In this document: positions 54,340 through 64,000 of the stretch, piece by piece
Position numbering within the stretch: position 1 is the first letter of the stretch
How the letters are laid out: each line of letters starts with the position of its first letter
Source: Hydra vulgaris
Lineage: Eukaryota; Cnidaria; Hydrozoa; Anthoathecata; Hydridae
Direction: 5' to 3'
Assembly (NCBI RefSeq): GCF_038396675.1
Contig: NC_088921.1
Location: 41,685,001-41,749,000, forward strand
DNA length: 64,000 nucleotides
The notes under the pieces: model-generated
The model's input: only the letters and a program-made list of their open reading frames with translations
Told to the model about the DNA's origin: nothing
Databases searched by the model: none
Program-made: the position numbers and the translations under genes

Positions 54340-55650
54340 TGAGGTATCCTTTGAGGATAACTTGAACGTTCTTTTAAAATGCTTAAATCTAATAAAACAG
54401 CTGGTCATGACGATACTAATTCCAATGTTATTATTGACTCGTATGAAGTCATTAAAGATATTCTGTTTCAAGTTTTACATTGTTCAATAAAACAGGGTAT
54501 TTTTCCCGATAATCTGAAAATAGCCAGAGTTTTACCAATATTTAAAAGTAGAGATGCAACCAGTGTCTCAAACTATCGCCTAATTTCAATTTTGCCTGTT
54601 TTTTCTAAAATTTTAGAAAGAATATTATATAATGTAATTTTCAACCGTGGATCCTTAAATAATATATCAAAATCAATACGGATTTAAAAAAAATAATTCA
54701 ACCGAATACGCTATACTAGAAATTACCCGCAATATTTTACTACAATATTTTAATACCTGAATCTTTTGAAAAATCGCAATATACGTTAGGCGTTTTATTG
54801 ATCTATCAAAAGCCTTTTAAAACTTATCAAAAGCCAATTGACCACAAAGTTCTATTTAAAAAAATTAAATTTTATGGAATTAAAGGAAATATTTTAATGA
54901 TACTTAAAAGTTATTTAAACAACCGTAAACGGTTTGTTTATAGTAATACAAATGTTCGTTCCAATTTACTAGATAAAACATGTGGGGTCCCTCAGGGTTC
55001 TACACTAGGACCCCTCCTCTTTTTAATTTACATTAATGATCTCCCTGAAGCCTCTAATTTAATGACGGTCATGTTTGCTGATGATACTAATCTCTTTTTA
55101 TCTCATAATAACATAACGACATTATTCCAAAGTATGAACCTCGAATTAACAAAAATTTCTTACTGGTTTAAAAAAAGATAAGTTGTCACTCAATGTTGAG
55201 AAAACAAATTGGACACTTTTCCATCAAACTTCAAAAAAAAAGTTATTGCCTCCTGTCATGCCTTTACTTTTTATTGACAAAGTTCAAATTAAAAGAGAAA
55301 TAACTACTAACTTTTTAGGTATCTATATTGATGAAAACTTTAGTTGGAAATATCACATTGATTTATTGTCCAAAAAAATTGCTCGAAATATAGAAGTTAT
55401 GTATAAAGCTAGAAACTTTTTAAATAAGCACAGTTTAACACAATTATATTTCTCTTTAATCCACTGCCATATAAATTATGCAAACATTGCCTGGGGTAAT
55501 ACCAACAAATCTAAACTGCAACCTCTTTATCGTCAGCAGAAGCATATTGGTCCATCAATATGGAATCGTTTCCAAAATAAAAATATTAAAGACCTAAAAA
55601 GCATTTCATCGTTTAAACAACAAACTAAAATGCATCTCCTTAATTCCTGA
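54340..55650 (+). pseudogene. LINE reverse transcriptase
   Basis: The N-terminal RT region has KSNKTAGHDDTNSNVI (54385), PDNLKIARVLPIFKSRD and YRLISILPVFSKILERI. After frameshifts come FKKIKFYGIKGNILMILKSY, CGVPQGSTLGPLLFLIYIND and the catalytic FADDTNLF (about 55066-55090). One stop at 55180 precedes LSLNVEKTNWTLFHQTS, FLGIYIDENFSWKYHIDL, and YANIAWGNTN. Between RQQKHI and GPSIWNRF roughly 100 residues are missing, a deletion; the equivalent region is present in the next copy at 56118. Confidence 0.9.
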
Positions 55651-55814
55651 CATATATATTATAGTTTACAGTATTTGCTTTCAAATTTATTTTGTATTTT
55701 TTCTTTTTATTTATTTTTTGTTTTTTTCTTCTTCTTATGTGTTTTAATTTTATAAAATTTTTTTTATTTTTCTTTAAAAATAAAAGTGTTTTTTTGTTTT
55801 TATTTCAATGAGTG

Positions 55815-55880
55815 ACTAAAGGGGCTCTATGAAAAGGATGTGATGATAAACGCATCATCCTTACCTTCTTTGAGTCCCTG
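55815..55880 (+). other. LINE 3'-UTR stem-loop
   Basis: GGGGCTC pairs with GAGTCCC (one G-U), enclosing AAGGATG-TGATG / CATC-ATCCTT around ATAAACG. Same position relative to the 3' end as the other LINE copies. Confidence 0.65.
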
Positions 55881-55893
55881 ACTGATTATAACA

Positions 55894-55894
<1 letters not shown>

Positions 55895-55988
<94 letters not shown>
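55895..55988. repeat. (TA)n tail of LINE
   Basis: 94 bp of TA starting at the LINE 3' end and followed after 130 bp by another LINE fragment. Confidence 0.93.
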
Positions 55989-55991
<3 letters not shown>

Positions 55992-56117
55992 AATTAAAAA
56001 GATTAAAAATGTTTTTTATAAAGGTTTTTTATGTTTACGATGTTATTTATTTTATATGAAAAACTGTAATATTGTTTAATCAGCGAAATAAAAGTTAAAT
56101 AAAAAAAAAATAAAAAT

Positions 56118-56938
56118 ATTGCTCGTCTTATCAATTAAAAAGATCGACTTGCTCATGCCAAACCACTTTTATTTCAAATGAAAATTCTTAATATTTATCA
56201 ACTGAATATTTTTAATATACTTTGTTTTATGTATAAATGTAAAACTAACGCATCTCCTGTTTCTTTTCATAACTTATATACCTTGAAAGAAACAAATAAA
56301 TATAACTTAAGAGATGATAATCTAGTTCGGCAACCTTTTTCTCTAACTAATTTTGGAAAGTCATGTATCGCATTTAGAGGAGCTTTTCTTTGGAACAAAA
56401 TAGTTTAGAAAAATTTTGATTTTTCCCATGAATGGAATTACATTTCATTCACAAAAAAACTGAAAGAAATAACTTTATCTTTTGAAGACTTATCTTTATA
56501 TTTTTAACATTTTATGAAAATATGAAACTTATTATATAATGTAATATACAATAATATCGGATTCACTATTTATGTGTTTATGAAATAAGTACTATTTAAT
56601 ACAAACTTTGTATTTTTATATAAGAATCAATTATAATTTCTTTACAAATTTATTTATATATTCTTACGAAATTTATGTTTTTCCTAAATTATTTCTTTGA
56701 CATTTTTGTTTACTCTTTATTAAATGTTATTATAATGCAATTAATATTAACGAGCGGTTCTCGATGATAAGACCTAAATGTCTTCTGTGAGTCTCCGCGT
56801 TCTATTTAAGATGTTTTTATTTTTATACTTGTATGTTATATTAAATTTGTTAATGTATAACGATTTTTTAATCTTAACTATCTTATTGTATAAATCTATT
56901 TAATATTTAAGAAAAGAACAAAAAAAAAAAAAAAAAAT
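56118..56938 (+). mobile_element. 5'-truncated LINE copy
   Basis: ORF2 tail 56140-56408 (LLFQMKILNIYQLNIFNILC, NKYNLRDDNLV, AFRGAFLWNKIV, stop), then a 3' UTR with a stem-loop at about 56757-56805 (GATGATAAGACCTAAATGTCTTC) and poly(A) at 56920-56938. Supplies the ORF2 segment deleted in the preceding copy, but with different sequence, so it is an independent insertion. Confidence 0.85.
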
Positions 56939-57802
56939 TTGGTACCATCTAAAAGTAATATTAAATTTGGCTTAAAATTGTTGCCAAAATAAATAGTAAA
57001 AATTTTTTATAAATTTTGTATTAAATAGTACATTAATAATCATTTTTATAGTTTGCGCTAATTTACCCCGGAGTGGGGTAAACTGGCTAACTTTTTTTTT
57101 TGAGGCCCCAGAAATTTTTTTTTATAATGAATGCAAGTTAAAAATGTTACCTAAATTCATACTCTTTAAGACTACGCTTTAATATTTACTAAAAATTTTT
57201 TCGTTAGGGCTACAGAGCTCAAAGAGTAAAAACTGAGGCAACTATCCCCGTTTTCTCCTACTTCTTAAGTTTTATTGTAGCATTATTTTACGTCTGATAA
57301 CGATCTATCCTATTGAGATCTAAATACAACGAAAAAAAAGAATGACCTCTTTTTGAAAAAAATTAAATAATGTCAACATTTTTAATTCACATGGAAAAAG
57401 TTCGAGTTTTCCAAAGAAGTTTGCTGAAAAGGCACGAAAAAATGGTTCGACTTGACAAATTTCGAGTTATCCGTGGTTTGACTTAACCAGAGAATTTTTA
57501 ATAGCAATCCATTAGACGATTTCAAGGACATTTCAAACAAATGAAATAATTTGAGATAATAAAAATCCGAGTAAAACGGTGTTCGGCTTTCCAGGAATTA
57601 ACTTTAATTACTTTGAAATATACCAAAAACGGATGATTATATTTTGTTGTTTTAACGTTTCGGAATCTTTGCAATTTGTTTCTTTGCATAATCGAGTCAA
57701 AATATTAAAGCAAAAATCATAAATACAATTTAAAATTTCTGTTATGTTTACATCCGCGCGTAATATATTATAAGCAGGGGGAGGTCCTTAGAGTTATTAG
57801 TC
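56939..57802. other. Intergenic with pogo-like terminal phrases
   Basis: No gene. TTCGAGTTTTCC, TTCGAGTTATCCG and TGGTTTGACTTAACCAGAG at 57403-57492 resemble the ends of Tigger/pogo elements (alternating CGAGTT motifs), but no paired terminus or transposase is present. Confidence 0.4.
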
Positions 57803-58066
57803 TGGGTGAATAAAAAAAAGTAATTGCTTTTACTCTTACTCGATTGGTCAGCTTTATGTGAACTAAAACTAAATAAAACTTCAGCAATTTAGCTTTAATT
57901 TTTATTCACGTGAAGCTGAGCAATTTACTCAGCATTTTCGGAGTAAATTGCTTAACTTAACGTGAATAAAAATTTGAGCAACTTTGCTCAAATTTTTAGT
58001 CATGTAAAGCTGAACATATACTCCAAAAACGCTAAGTAAAAGCAATTGCTTTTTTTATTTACCCGG
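57803..58066. mobile_element. MITE with nested palindromes
   Basis: TGGGTGAATAAAAAAAAGTA ATTGCTTTTAC-type left arm pairs with GTAAAAGCAATTGCTTTTTT and TATTTACCC on the right (about 28 bp). The interior has further self-complementary pieces (CACGTGAAGCTGAGC; AATTTACTC/GAGTAAATT). Confidence 0.75.
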
Positions 58067-58580
58067 CCTATTTTTAAGTTTTATCATTTAAAAATTGCTA
58101 TACACCAATTAATTTACCAATAAAGTTATTTATAATGAGATATCCTTAAATAGTTTTTTACAAAACTTATTTTCTAACTTGTTGATTTAATTAAAAAATG
58201 AAAATAATTTTAAAGCAAGAAGCACTGCGGCTTGGTCATGTGAACACAAGTGTAGTGGACTAAAAAGACTTAATTAAAAGTGCAATTATATTTAATTTGA
58301 ATAAATAACCATTAGTAAATATATAAAACTTTAATTTATTTGAATTTGGGACATACTAATTGTCATTAGTAATCTTTTTTTATTCAACTAAAAAAATAAA
58401 ACTTTAATTAGAAAAAAGGGTGAGACAGACACGCTTTAATACCAAAGAACGATATTTGTAATAAACGGATGTTTGCAATAAAATCTAAAATATTAAAAAA
58501 AAATAATTTTTTCGTTAGAGTAGCATGAAATATAATATTGTAAAAAAAAGTGAATTAAAAAACAACATATTCAACCAATA
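58067..58580. other. 3' flank of ATPSCKMT, no supported gene
   Basis: AT-rich. Should contain the 3' UTR of the minus-strand ATPSCKMT gene; no clear AATAAA on that strand was found close to the stop. Confidence 0.4.
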
Positions 58581-59267
58581 TTACTTCTGTTGCACAGATT
58601 CTTTTTTAAAACTTTCTTTTGTGTATAACCAGGCACTGTCAATACCATCTGCTATCTCATCAACAGGCACCCATTTATGAAAAGGAAAACGACAAGCTAT
58701 AACACGTGAGTTAGAGTTCATCTCTACCTCCAGCTTTAAACTTAATTTATTCATCATATCTGGGACTCCAAATATAACTATATTATCAAAACATTTTAAA
58801 TCTGCTTTCCACAAATCTTGACGTTTAAATATGGCTGTTTTTTGAAAACCAAATAGTTTACTATAAATTTTGGAATATAAAACTAACCAAAAATTTAACT
58901 CATAACCTGTCGCTAAATATCCATGTTTTGCAGCTGAAAATACTATCCGTCCATCTCCACTTCCGAGATCTACAAGTTTACTTGAACCATTGTTTTTGCA
59001 AAGTTTTAAAACATTTTCAATCTGTTTGTTAGTTGCTGGAACGTATGGTAGACATATTCGACGAAGAGCAGGACTAACAAATGATGCTGAAACCACCGTA
59101 AGCCCAAGAGCTAATCCACCAGTTATAGTTAATCCTAATAAAGCAACGTTTGGATATTTCGTATAAGCCTTCGCATCTTCATTTTTATTAGGAATTTCTG
59201 CTAATGAAGCAACTTTTGGATTCTTCATACCTTCATTTTTATTAGGAATTTCTGCTAAATCACTCAT
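58581..59267 (-). CDS. ATPSCKMT: ATP synthase c-subunit lysine N-methyltransferase
   Basis: Single coding exon, 228 residues from the ATG at 59267. Orthologue of ATPSCKMT/FAM173B, which trimethylates a lysine of the mitochondrial ATP synthase c-subunit. A membrane segment (residues about 41-63, [20 protein letters not shown]) precedes [15 protein letters not shown], a family signature. SAM-binding motif I is [12 protein letters not shown] (99-110), then GYELN (121-125), DLW (151-153), NIVIFGVP (162-169) and VIACRFPF (189-196). An upstream in-frame ATG (59330) exists, but TTTTGTAG lies just before this ATG, suggesting a splice acceptor, so the shorter start is preferred. LAEIPNKNE is duplicated near the N-terminus. 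No lesions. Confidence 0.92.
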   Translation of the reverse strand: MSDLAEIPNKNEGMKNPKVASLAEIPNKNEDAKAYTKYPNVALLGLTITGGLALGLTVVSASFVSPALRRICLPYVPATNKQIENVLKLCKNNGSSKLVDLGSGDGRIVFSAAKHGYLATGYELNFWLVLYSKIYSKLFGFQKTAIFKRQDLWKADLKCFDNIVIFGVPDMMNKLSLKLEVEMNSNSRVIACRFPFHKWVPVDEIADGIDSAWLYTKESFKKESVQQK

Positions 59268-59567
59268 TAAATCTACAAAACATGTTTTTTCAAAGTATTG
59301 AAAATAAAAAAAATACTTTTTACTAACCAAAAGATTTTGTTTTTAATAATTAAAAAACTAGAATCAAAAAGATAGCTTGACAACTTTGATGGTTTGTATT
59401 TTTATAAAAAATCCATTTATAGAAACATAAAATGCTTATAAGAAAAAACTTTAAAGCATAAATTACGTAGCTATACGCATAGATAAATTTATGTTTGTAG
59501 TATATGCTTAAGATAGTAAGTTCTAAAGATAGTAAGTTCTAAACCGGGATTCTAGTCCCTGCCTTGG
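59268..59567. other. Upstream region of ATPSCKMT
   Basis: Holds the acceptor-like site before the ATG and, further out, a tandem AGATAGTAAGTTCTAA duplication (59512-59540). Promoter elements not identifiable. Confidence 0.35.
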
Positions 59568-59604
59568 CTAAATATGGAGGTTTTTACAACACCTCCATAT
59601 TTAG
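59568..59604. repeat. 14-bp perfect inverted repeat
   Basis: CTAAATATGGAGGT and ACCTCCATATTTAG around a 9-nt loop. The preceding GGGATTCTAGTCCC is also self-complementary. Confidence 0.85.
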
Positions 59605-60093
59605 ATATAATGTAGAATATATAATATATTATATACTTATGCAAGTTTTTGTCATTTATATACTGGCATATAATATGCTTATAGTTACATATAAAATTTA
59701 TTAGAAATTTACACTCTATATTATGTATCCGTATACATATATAAATATATATATATATACACACACATTGATGTACTTCATCTTTATCAAACGACAATTT
59801 TTGTCAGAAAACAAAATGTTTTTACTAGTTAGTTTTTCAGTTTTTTAAAAATAACTTCCATTAAAAAGAGAAGTTCTGATTTTGTATTCAGATTACTAAA
59901 AACGTTAAAACACATCGTGCGACTAATATTAATAAAATTAACTAATTATTTACATTTTTTGGTAGCATTGTTTTTAACGGAATGTTCAATTTTAAGTATT
60001 GTTTTTGATTTGCAAAGTTCTTAAATTATGTATTTAAGATATAATGTAAGAATTTATATTTGTATAATGTATATACAATGTACACATACATGT

Positions 60094-60242
60094 GTATGTA
60101 TGTATGTATGTATGTATGTATGTATGTATGTATGTATGTATGTATGTATGTATGTATGTATGTATGTATGTATGTGTACGTATGTATGTATGTATGTATG
60201 TATGTATGTATGTATGTATGTATGTATGTATGTATTTATGTA
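60094..60242. repeat. (TATG)n microsatellite
   Basis: About 149 bp of GTAT repeats with one GTGTACGT interruption near 60174. Same unit, opposite strand, as the array at 39381. Confidence 0.97.
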
Positions 60243-60532
60243 TGAATAAATGTATGTATAGTTGTAGGTATGTGTTTTGTATGTACGAATACGAGTATAT
60301 AAGAATTTTAATGAAAAAAATATATTTATAGAATGTCAATATTCATACAGCCTTGACAATAGCACCACTCCGGCTTTTTTTTATCAAACCCAGCCCCAGT
60401 TAAATATTAACTCCAGTCGTTTACTAGTTAGTTATATAAACACAATATACATTATACTTCGTTCATGCATTTTACTTTAAGCTAAATTTGATTGCTTAAA
60501 AGACCGAGAATCTTGTTACAAAACTTGTATCA
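60243..60532. other. Intergenic, 3' flank of UBL5
   Basis: No feature beyond the likely 3' UTR of the minus-strand UBL5 gene. Confidence 0.4.
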
Positions 60533-61151
60533 TTATTGATAGTAAAGTTCCAGGTTCATTCCATCATGAATTTCGTAGTCACGCAGTGTTATGTGATCTT
60601 TAAAGATGGTATACCTAAATATAAATAATAAAACAGTTAAAAAATATAACGAATATAAAAATATGTATAAATATATGTAAAATTAAAAAACATAGCACAA
60701 ACAACTAAAAATCTCTTTCCTTTATTTTTCATTTTTGTCTTTACAAAATAATAAACAATAGTTTCTATTTCTTTCTATAAAAATTTAATGAGATAAGTAA
60801 TAACATAAAAACTCTTAAAAACATTTTGATTAGAACGTTTAATTTTATTCCTTTGTTAAAGCATAATTCCTTATTAAATACTTTTCTATTTTTCTATTCT
60901 TTCTTTACTTTATCACTATTTATAACTAATTGTTTTAGTATTCTCTCATATTATTTTCTGACTATTTCTAGCCTACTGCTTTTCGTTTCTCATATTATCT
61001 TACTATGGCTCTAGTTTTTAAAATCCAGCTAGTATTGCTTTTGTAAAAAATAAAGAAAATAATTTACCATTTTTTAAGCACAATTCGTTCATACTTTGTT
61101 CCTGTTTGTGCAGCAATTAACTTTTTTAGATCTCCAATGGTGTCATCAGAA
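60533..61151 (-). CDS. UBL5: Ubiquitin-like protein 5 (Hub1), last two exons
   Basis: Minus strand. Exon 61151-61068 encodes [20 protein letters not shown] then ERIVLKK and ends TG; exon 60614-60533 begins with G, completing Trp, and encodes [20 protein letters not shown] then LELYYQ and stop. Lengths of 84 and 82 nt, GT-AG borders and codon phase all fit. UBL5/Hub1 is a 73-residue ubiquitin fold ending in YYQ without the GG tail; it binds spliceosomal partners and also acts in the mitochondrial stress response. The N-terminal exon (about 18 residues) was not found in the remaining 2.8 kb and may lie beyond the window. Exons are too short to show as long open frames. Confidence 0.93.
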
Positions 61152-61867
61152 CTAAAATGTCTGGTTAAGGAATATCTGATTATTAAATACAAAAATTTAT
61201 AGAACAAATTTTTGTTTATATATTTATATAAACAAAATAAGGAGCAAAAAATATTAAATTTTTGCAGTTTTTGAGATATCGAGTGCTAAAGTTTTGTCTC
61301 AATCCTCCAATCCTCCTAGTAATTGTTCAATAATATATATAAACTATTTTTTAAAGCTAATCAGACCTTTGGGCATAACTTTTATGGCTGAAAAAAATAT
61401 AGCAAAAAATATGAGCATTTAGGATTTTAAAAATTTTATAAAAAATTTTGAAAAAAAAAATGAAGTTTGAGGAATGCAATTCTATTGTGTACTCAGTAAA
61501 ATGAAATAAATAGAAAAATTTTTTATTGATGCTTTTAACTGACGAAGAACAGAAATAAAAAAGTTAATAGATTTAGGAACCCAATTTATTGTGCACTCAA
61601 AACATTGTATTTGTCAAAAACAAAAAATTTTGACCTTGAGAAAAGCTTGTTGTATTATAAAGTTTCTTTAACTTATTTATATTTTAGTTACCAATATGGT
61701 ATGATATAGGCTATCATATGAAATAATGTATCAAATTTCATAAATTATGTTTCATAAGCTTTAAAAGCTAATAGAATAGCTTAATTTTAAACGAAAAAAT
61801 AAAAAACAAAAACATATTAAAATATATATTGCACACACTTTTAAAATGAGTCTACCCTTTGTCTTCT
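61152..61867. other. UBL5 intron, no other feature seen
   Basis: AT-rich sequence with weakly repeated AAAATTTTTT stretches; presumed intron of the minus-strand UBL5 gene. Confidence 0.5.
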
Positions 61868-62440
61868 AGAATTAACTCTTACTTCTAATCTTTCTTGGAA
61901 ACTATTTATCAAAGCCATTGCAAAACTAGCATCTACTGAGGTGCATCTCTTTATTGTGTTCACCACTTTCTTACTCCAGATTCTGTTCTTTAGCTCTATA
62001 AATCTCTAATCCACTCTTGTATGGAATACTGTTGCCATGTCTGGAGCAGATCTTTGAATGATGCCCTTTCTCTTTTAGACAAAGCGCAAAAACACATCCT
62101 AAACATAGCCGGACTGTGCTTTTGCAGCCAACCTCCAACCATTATGAATTTGTTATAATGTTGCTTCTCTTTCTCTATTCTATAAATACTATAAAGGGTG
62201 CTGCTCTAAAAAGCTAGTGTCTTTTGTGCCATCTACTAAAGTTCAGACTTGCGTTACTCATCATTCAATGTCTCATCCTTTTACTACGACTGTTCCCAAG
62301 TGCCCTGAAAATTCTTTTTTATCTAGTTTTTTTCCTTGAACATCTGTTCTTTGGAATTCACTTCCTTTATCTTGTGTTCCTGATTCAAATAATTTGCAAT
62401 CTTTTAAGTTGCCTGTTAATCCTTATCTTGTTTTATAAAC
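61868..62440 (+). pseudogene. LINE RT C-terminal relic, RTE/Jockey-like
   Basis: Frameshifted blocks LTSNLSWKLFIKAIAKLAST (61874), MEYCCHVWSRSLNDALSLLD (about 62020-62080), DKAQKHILNIAG, MLLLFLYSINTIKGAAL-type sequence, FCAIY.SSDLRYSSFNVSSF…-equivalent text and SVLWNSLPLSCVPDSNNLQS (62340-62402), LPVNPYL. The SWK, YC.HVW, ALWNSLP-type motifs are those of the post-palm region in RTE/Jockey-like LINEs, distinct from the CR1-like copies elsewhere. Confidence 0.6.
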
Positions 62441-62639
62441 TTCATTTTTTCTCTTCCAGTAAATTCCAACTCTAATAGTGGTTAAAAAAAAAAGTCCTTA
62501 ATATTCATACTTTTATTTTCAGGCTGGTCTTCAGACACAGAAAGCAGTCAATCTGTTTCAGTAGATGACAGGATCTCATAATCTTTGAAAATGTCTTCAT
62601 TCAGTGGATGATGCCCACTCTAAAACTGTGTGTAAAGTT
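62441..62639. other. No supported gene
   Basis: A plus-strand acidic/serine-rich frame SSDTESSQSVSVDDRIS precedes a stop at 62579; unassigned. Confidence 0.3.
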
Positions 62640-63140
62640 GCTTGGTGTAAATGCTAAGGTAAAAGCTTGTCCAACAATTTTTGACACATAAAGTTCTTAA
62701 ATTTTTTATGAAAGAGAATCAAAATTGGAGGCATATAGCCACCTCCTGCATTTATTGCACCAATCATTATTATGCTATACTCTCATTCACTGCTAGTCAT
62801 GCCACCAACCAGCTTTTGACCTTTTTTTGCTAAGATTTTAAGAGGATTATGGACAGTGCTAACAGTGCTTCATCAATATTCCAGATGTTAAAAGCTTTAA
62901 TATTTTAATTTTGTTCAAGCCCAAGAGCTACTTAATAGTGGTTAAAAGTAACTACTACATTTTCTCATTAAAAGCAGTCAAGCAAGCCAGACTTGTGCCT
63001 CAAGTTTTCTTAGTGATAATTCTTTTGAATATTTATTTTGGATTTATTTTGGAATTATTTTTAAAGATTTTCTGACAATCTTTTCCAGCCATTTGGTTTT
63101 CATCCCAAGATCTATCACTTTTTGTTTGCTTTGCCATCTT
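62640..63140 (-). pseudogene. psq/pogo-type transposase relic
   Basis: Minus strand. A degraded CENP-B part has KTGGTSLACLTAFN-like sequence near 63000 (relatives: PEGTSLARATAFN). The first catalytic region is FNIWNIDEALLA (about 62890). ILAKKGQKLVGGMTSSE then IIMIGAINAGGGYMPPILIL follows at about 62840-62725, typical of the DDE core in jerky/Tigger-like proteins. Many stops; the second half is missing. Same general type as 29999-31265 but on the other strand. Confidence 0.65.
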
Positions 63141-64000
63141 TTTTACAATTTTGTTTCATTTCATTTATTCATATATTCACATTATTTCATATATTCACAT
63201 TGTTTCATTTATTTCACATCATTGATTTCTTGTAACAATATTACACTAGATGTAATTATTTATAAAATGTAAGGCTAAAAAAATTTTTATATCATAATCC
63301 TAAAGTATTTATTTTTTAATACTAAGTTCAAATAACTTTGCTCATGATATTTATTTAGACTTATAAATTCATAAATTTAACAGCCCTACAAATACATTTA
63401 GGCCTTTTTATCAAAGGACAGCATAGGGTAATTCCATGTCAAATGACCCAGGTCATGTCACCATACAACTCAGATTTTGCTGATTTTTATATAGTTAAAA
63501 GTGCTTCGTAAAATAAGAACTCCTAAAAAATTTTAGTTTCTGGCTTCTCATACTGAAATATGACCGCTTTTAGTTTATATTATCTTTTTACTTTTAGCAG
63601 ATATTGGCCAGGCCCCTCTTGTCCCTCAGAATTGCAACATTTTTTTGGAGGTTTTAAGTCACTTTAAAAATATTTAATCTTTTTACTTAAAAATTTGTAA
63701 CTGGCTATTTTTGGGGGCAACGAATCCAATGAAATGATAAGAAGTGTAAAAAATTATTATTAAGTACCTGTAATTATCAATTTAAATAACTTTCGGCAAT
63801 TTTCTATATATCTGTTTTTAATGCTCAAGAAATCCATGTGACATTGTTGATATATAAAAAAAAAAAAAAAAAAAAGTTTACACATTTTATATTAATTGAT
63901 CTTTTAAAAAATATACAGTTTTTGATCTGCAAGTATATGGATTTCCATATATGCATAATGGGACACGGGGTGCCCACTTTTTTGTAGCGTAATATTGCAA
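63141..64000. other. Right edge, no supported gene
   Basis: AGGGTAATTCCATGTCAAAT at 63426 looks like the outer end of a DNA transposon extending beyond the window; GGACACGGGGTGCCCAC at 63961 may be part of the same. No exon recognised. Confidence 0.35.

Larger units (their letters stand above)
51640..55988 (+). mobile_element. Long CR1-like LINE copy
   Basis: Most complete LINE in the window: ORF1 relic 51740-52370, endonuclease 52450-53205 and 53624-53700 split by a MITE, RT 54340-55650, 3' UTR with stem-loop 55815-55880, ending in a (TA)n tail (55895-55988) rather than poly(A). Microsatellite 3' ends are typical of CR1/L2-type elements. Confidence 0.85.

Noticed and set aside
57400..57600. 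A full pogo/Tigger element
   Set aside because: Only CGAGTT-type phrases are seen; no transposase and no paired ends.
60028..60339. Frames over the (TATG)n array
   Set aside because: Same simple-repeat artefact.

Overview
The window looks like nuclear DNA of a Hydra-type cnidarian. It is very AT-rich, gene-poor and packed with decayed transposons (CR1-like LINEs, mariner/Tc1, hAT, pogo, Transib, Chapaev), with long (TA)n arrays and short exons split by large introns. The species is inferred from composition and element content, not proven.

Three host genes are supported. RPS10 (33574-37291, +) has four coding exons that join in frame. ATPSCKMT (58581-59267, -) is a single coding exon. UBL5 (60533-61151, -) shows only its last two exons, which fit to the nucleotide; its first exon was not found and may lie beyond the right edge. 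RPS10 intron 1 holds a 263-266 bp duplication. The last 135 bp of each copy differ at one position and have the layout of an H/ACA snoRNA.

Layout. 1-2300: (TA)n/(GATA)n, a hAT-type MITE and LINE scraps. 2337-11679: a pogo/Tigger gene split by a Transib-like element (termini CACAGTG, near-identical 5-bp target duplication) that itself holds an LTR-retrotransposon pol fragment and a hAT gene. 11941-16186: LINE end, hAT gene, rearranged Tc1 pieces, tRNA-derived SINE. 16187-21508: mostly non-coding, with a second SINE and 277-bp direct repeats. 21509-24838: a nearly intact Chapaev-like transposon with 282-bp inverted repeats, AAAC target duplication, one intron and one frameshift. 24957-32649: MITEs, LINE ORF1 and RT relics, mariner relic, 39-bp minisatellite, a pogo/psq gene split by a MITE, and a mariner-type deletion derivative with Stowaway-like termini. 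33160-37301: RPS10. 37302-46400: a perfect 25-bp hairpin, long microsatellites, a full-length mariner and chimeric Tc1 halves inside a (TA)n array. 47035-56938: a GC-rich 153-bp tandem repeat, then three CR1-like LINE copies; one is split by a hAT element that in turn carries a fourth LINE insertion. 57803-64000: a MITE, ATPSCKMT, (TATG)n, UBL5, a second LINE type and a psq/pogo relic.

There is no operon-like co-operation. Most content is nested mobile elements around a few housekeeping genes. In RPS10 and ATPSCKMT an AG acceptor lies directly before the ATG, which would suit spliced-leader trans-splicing.
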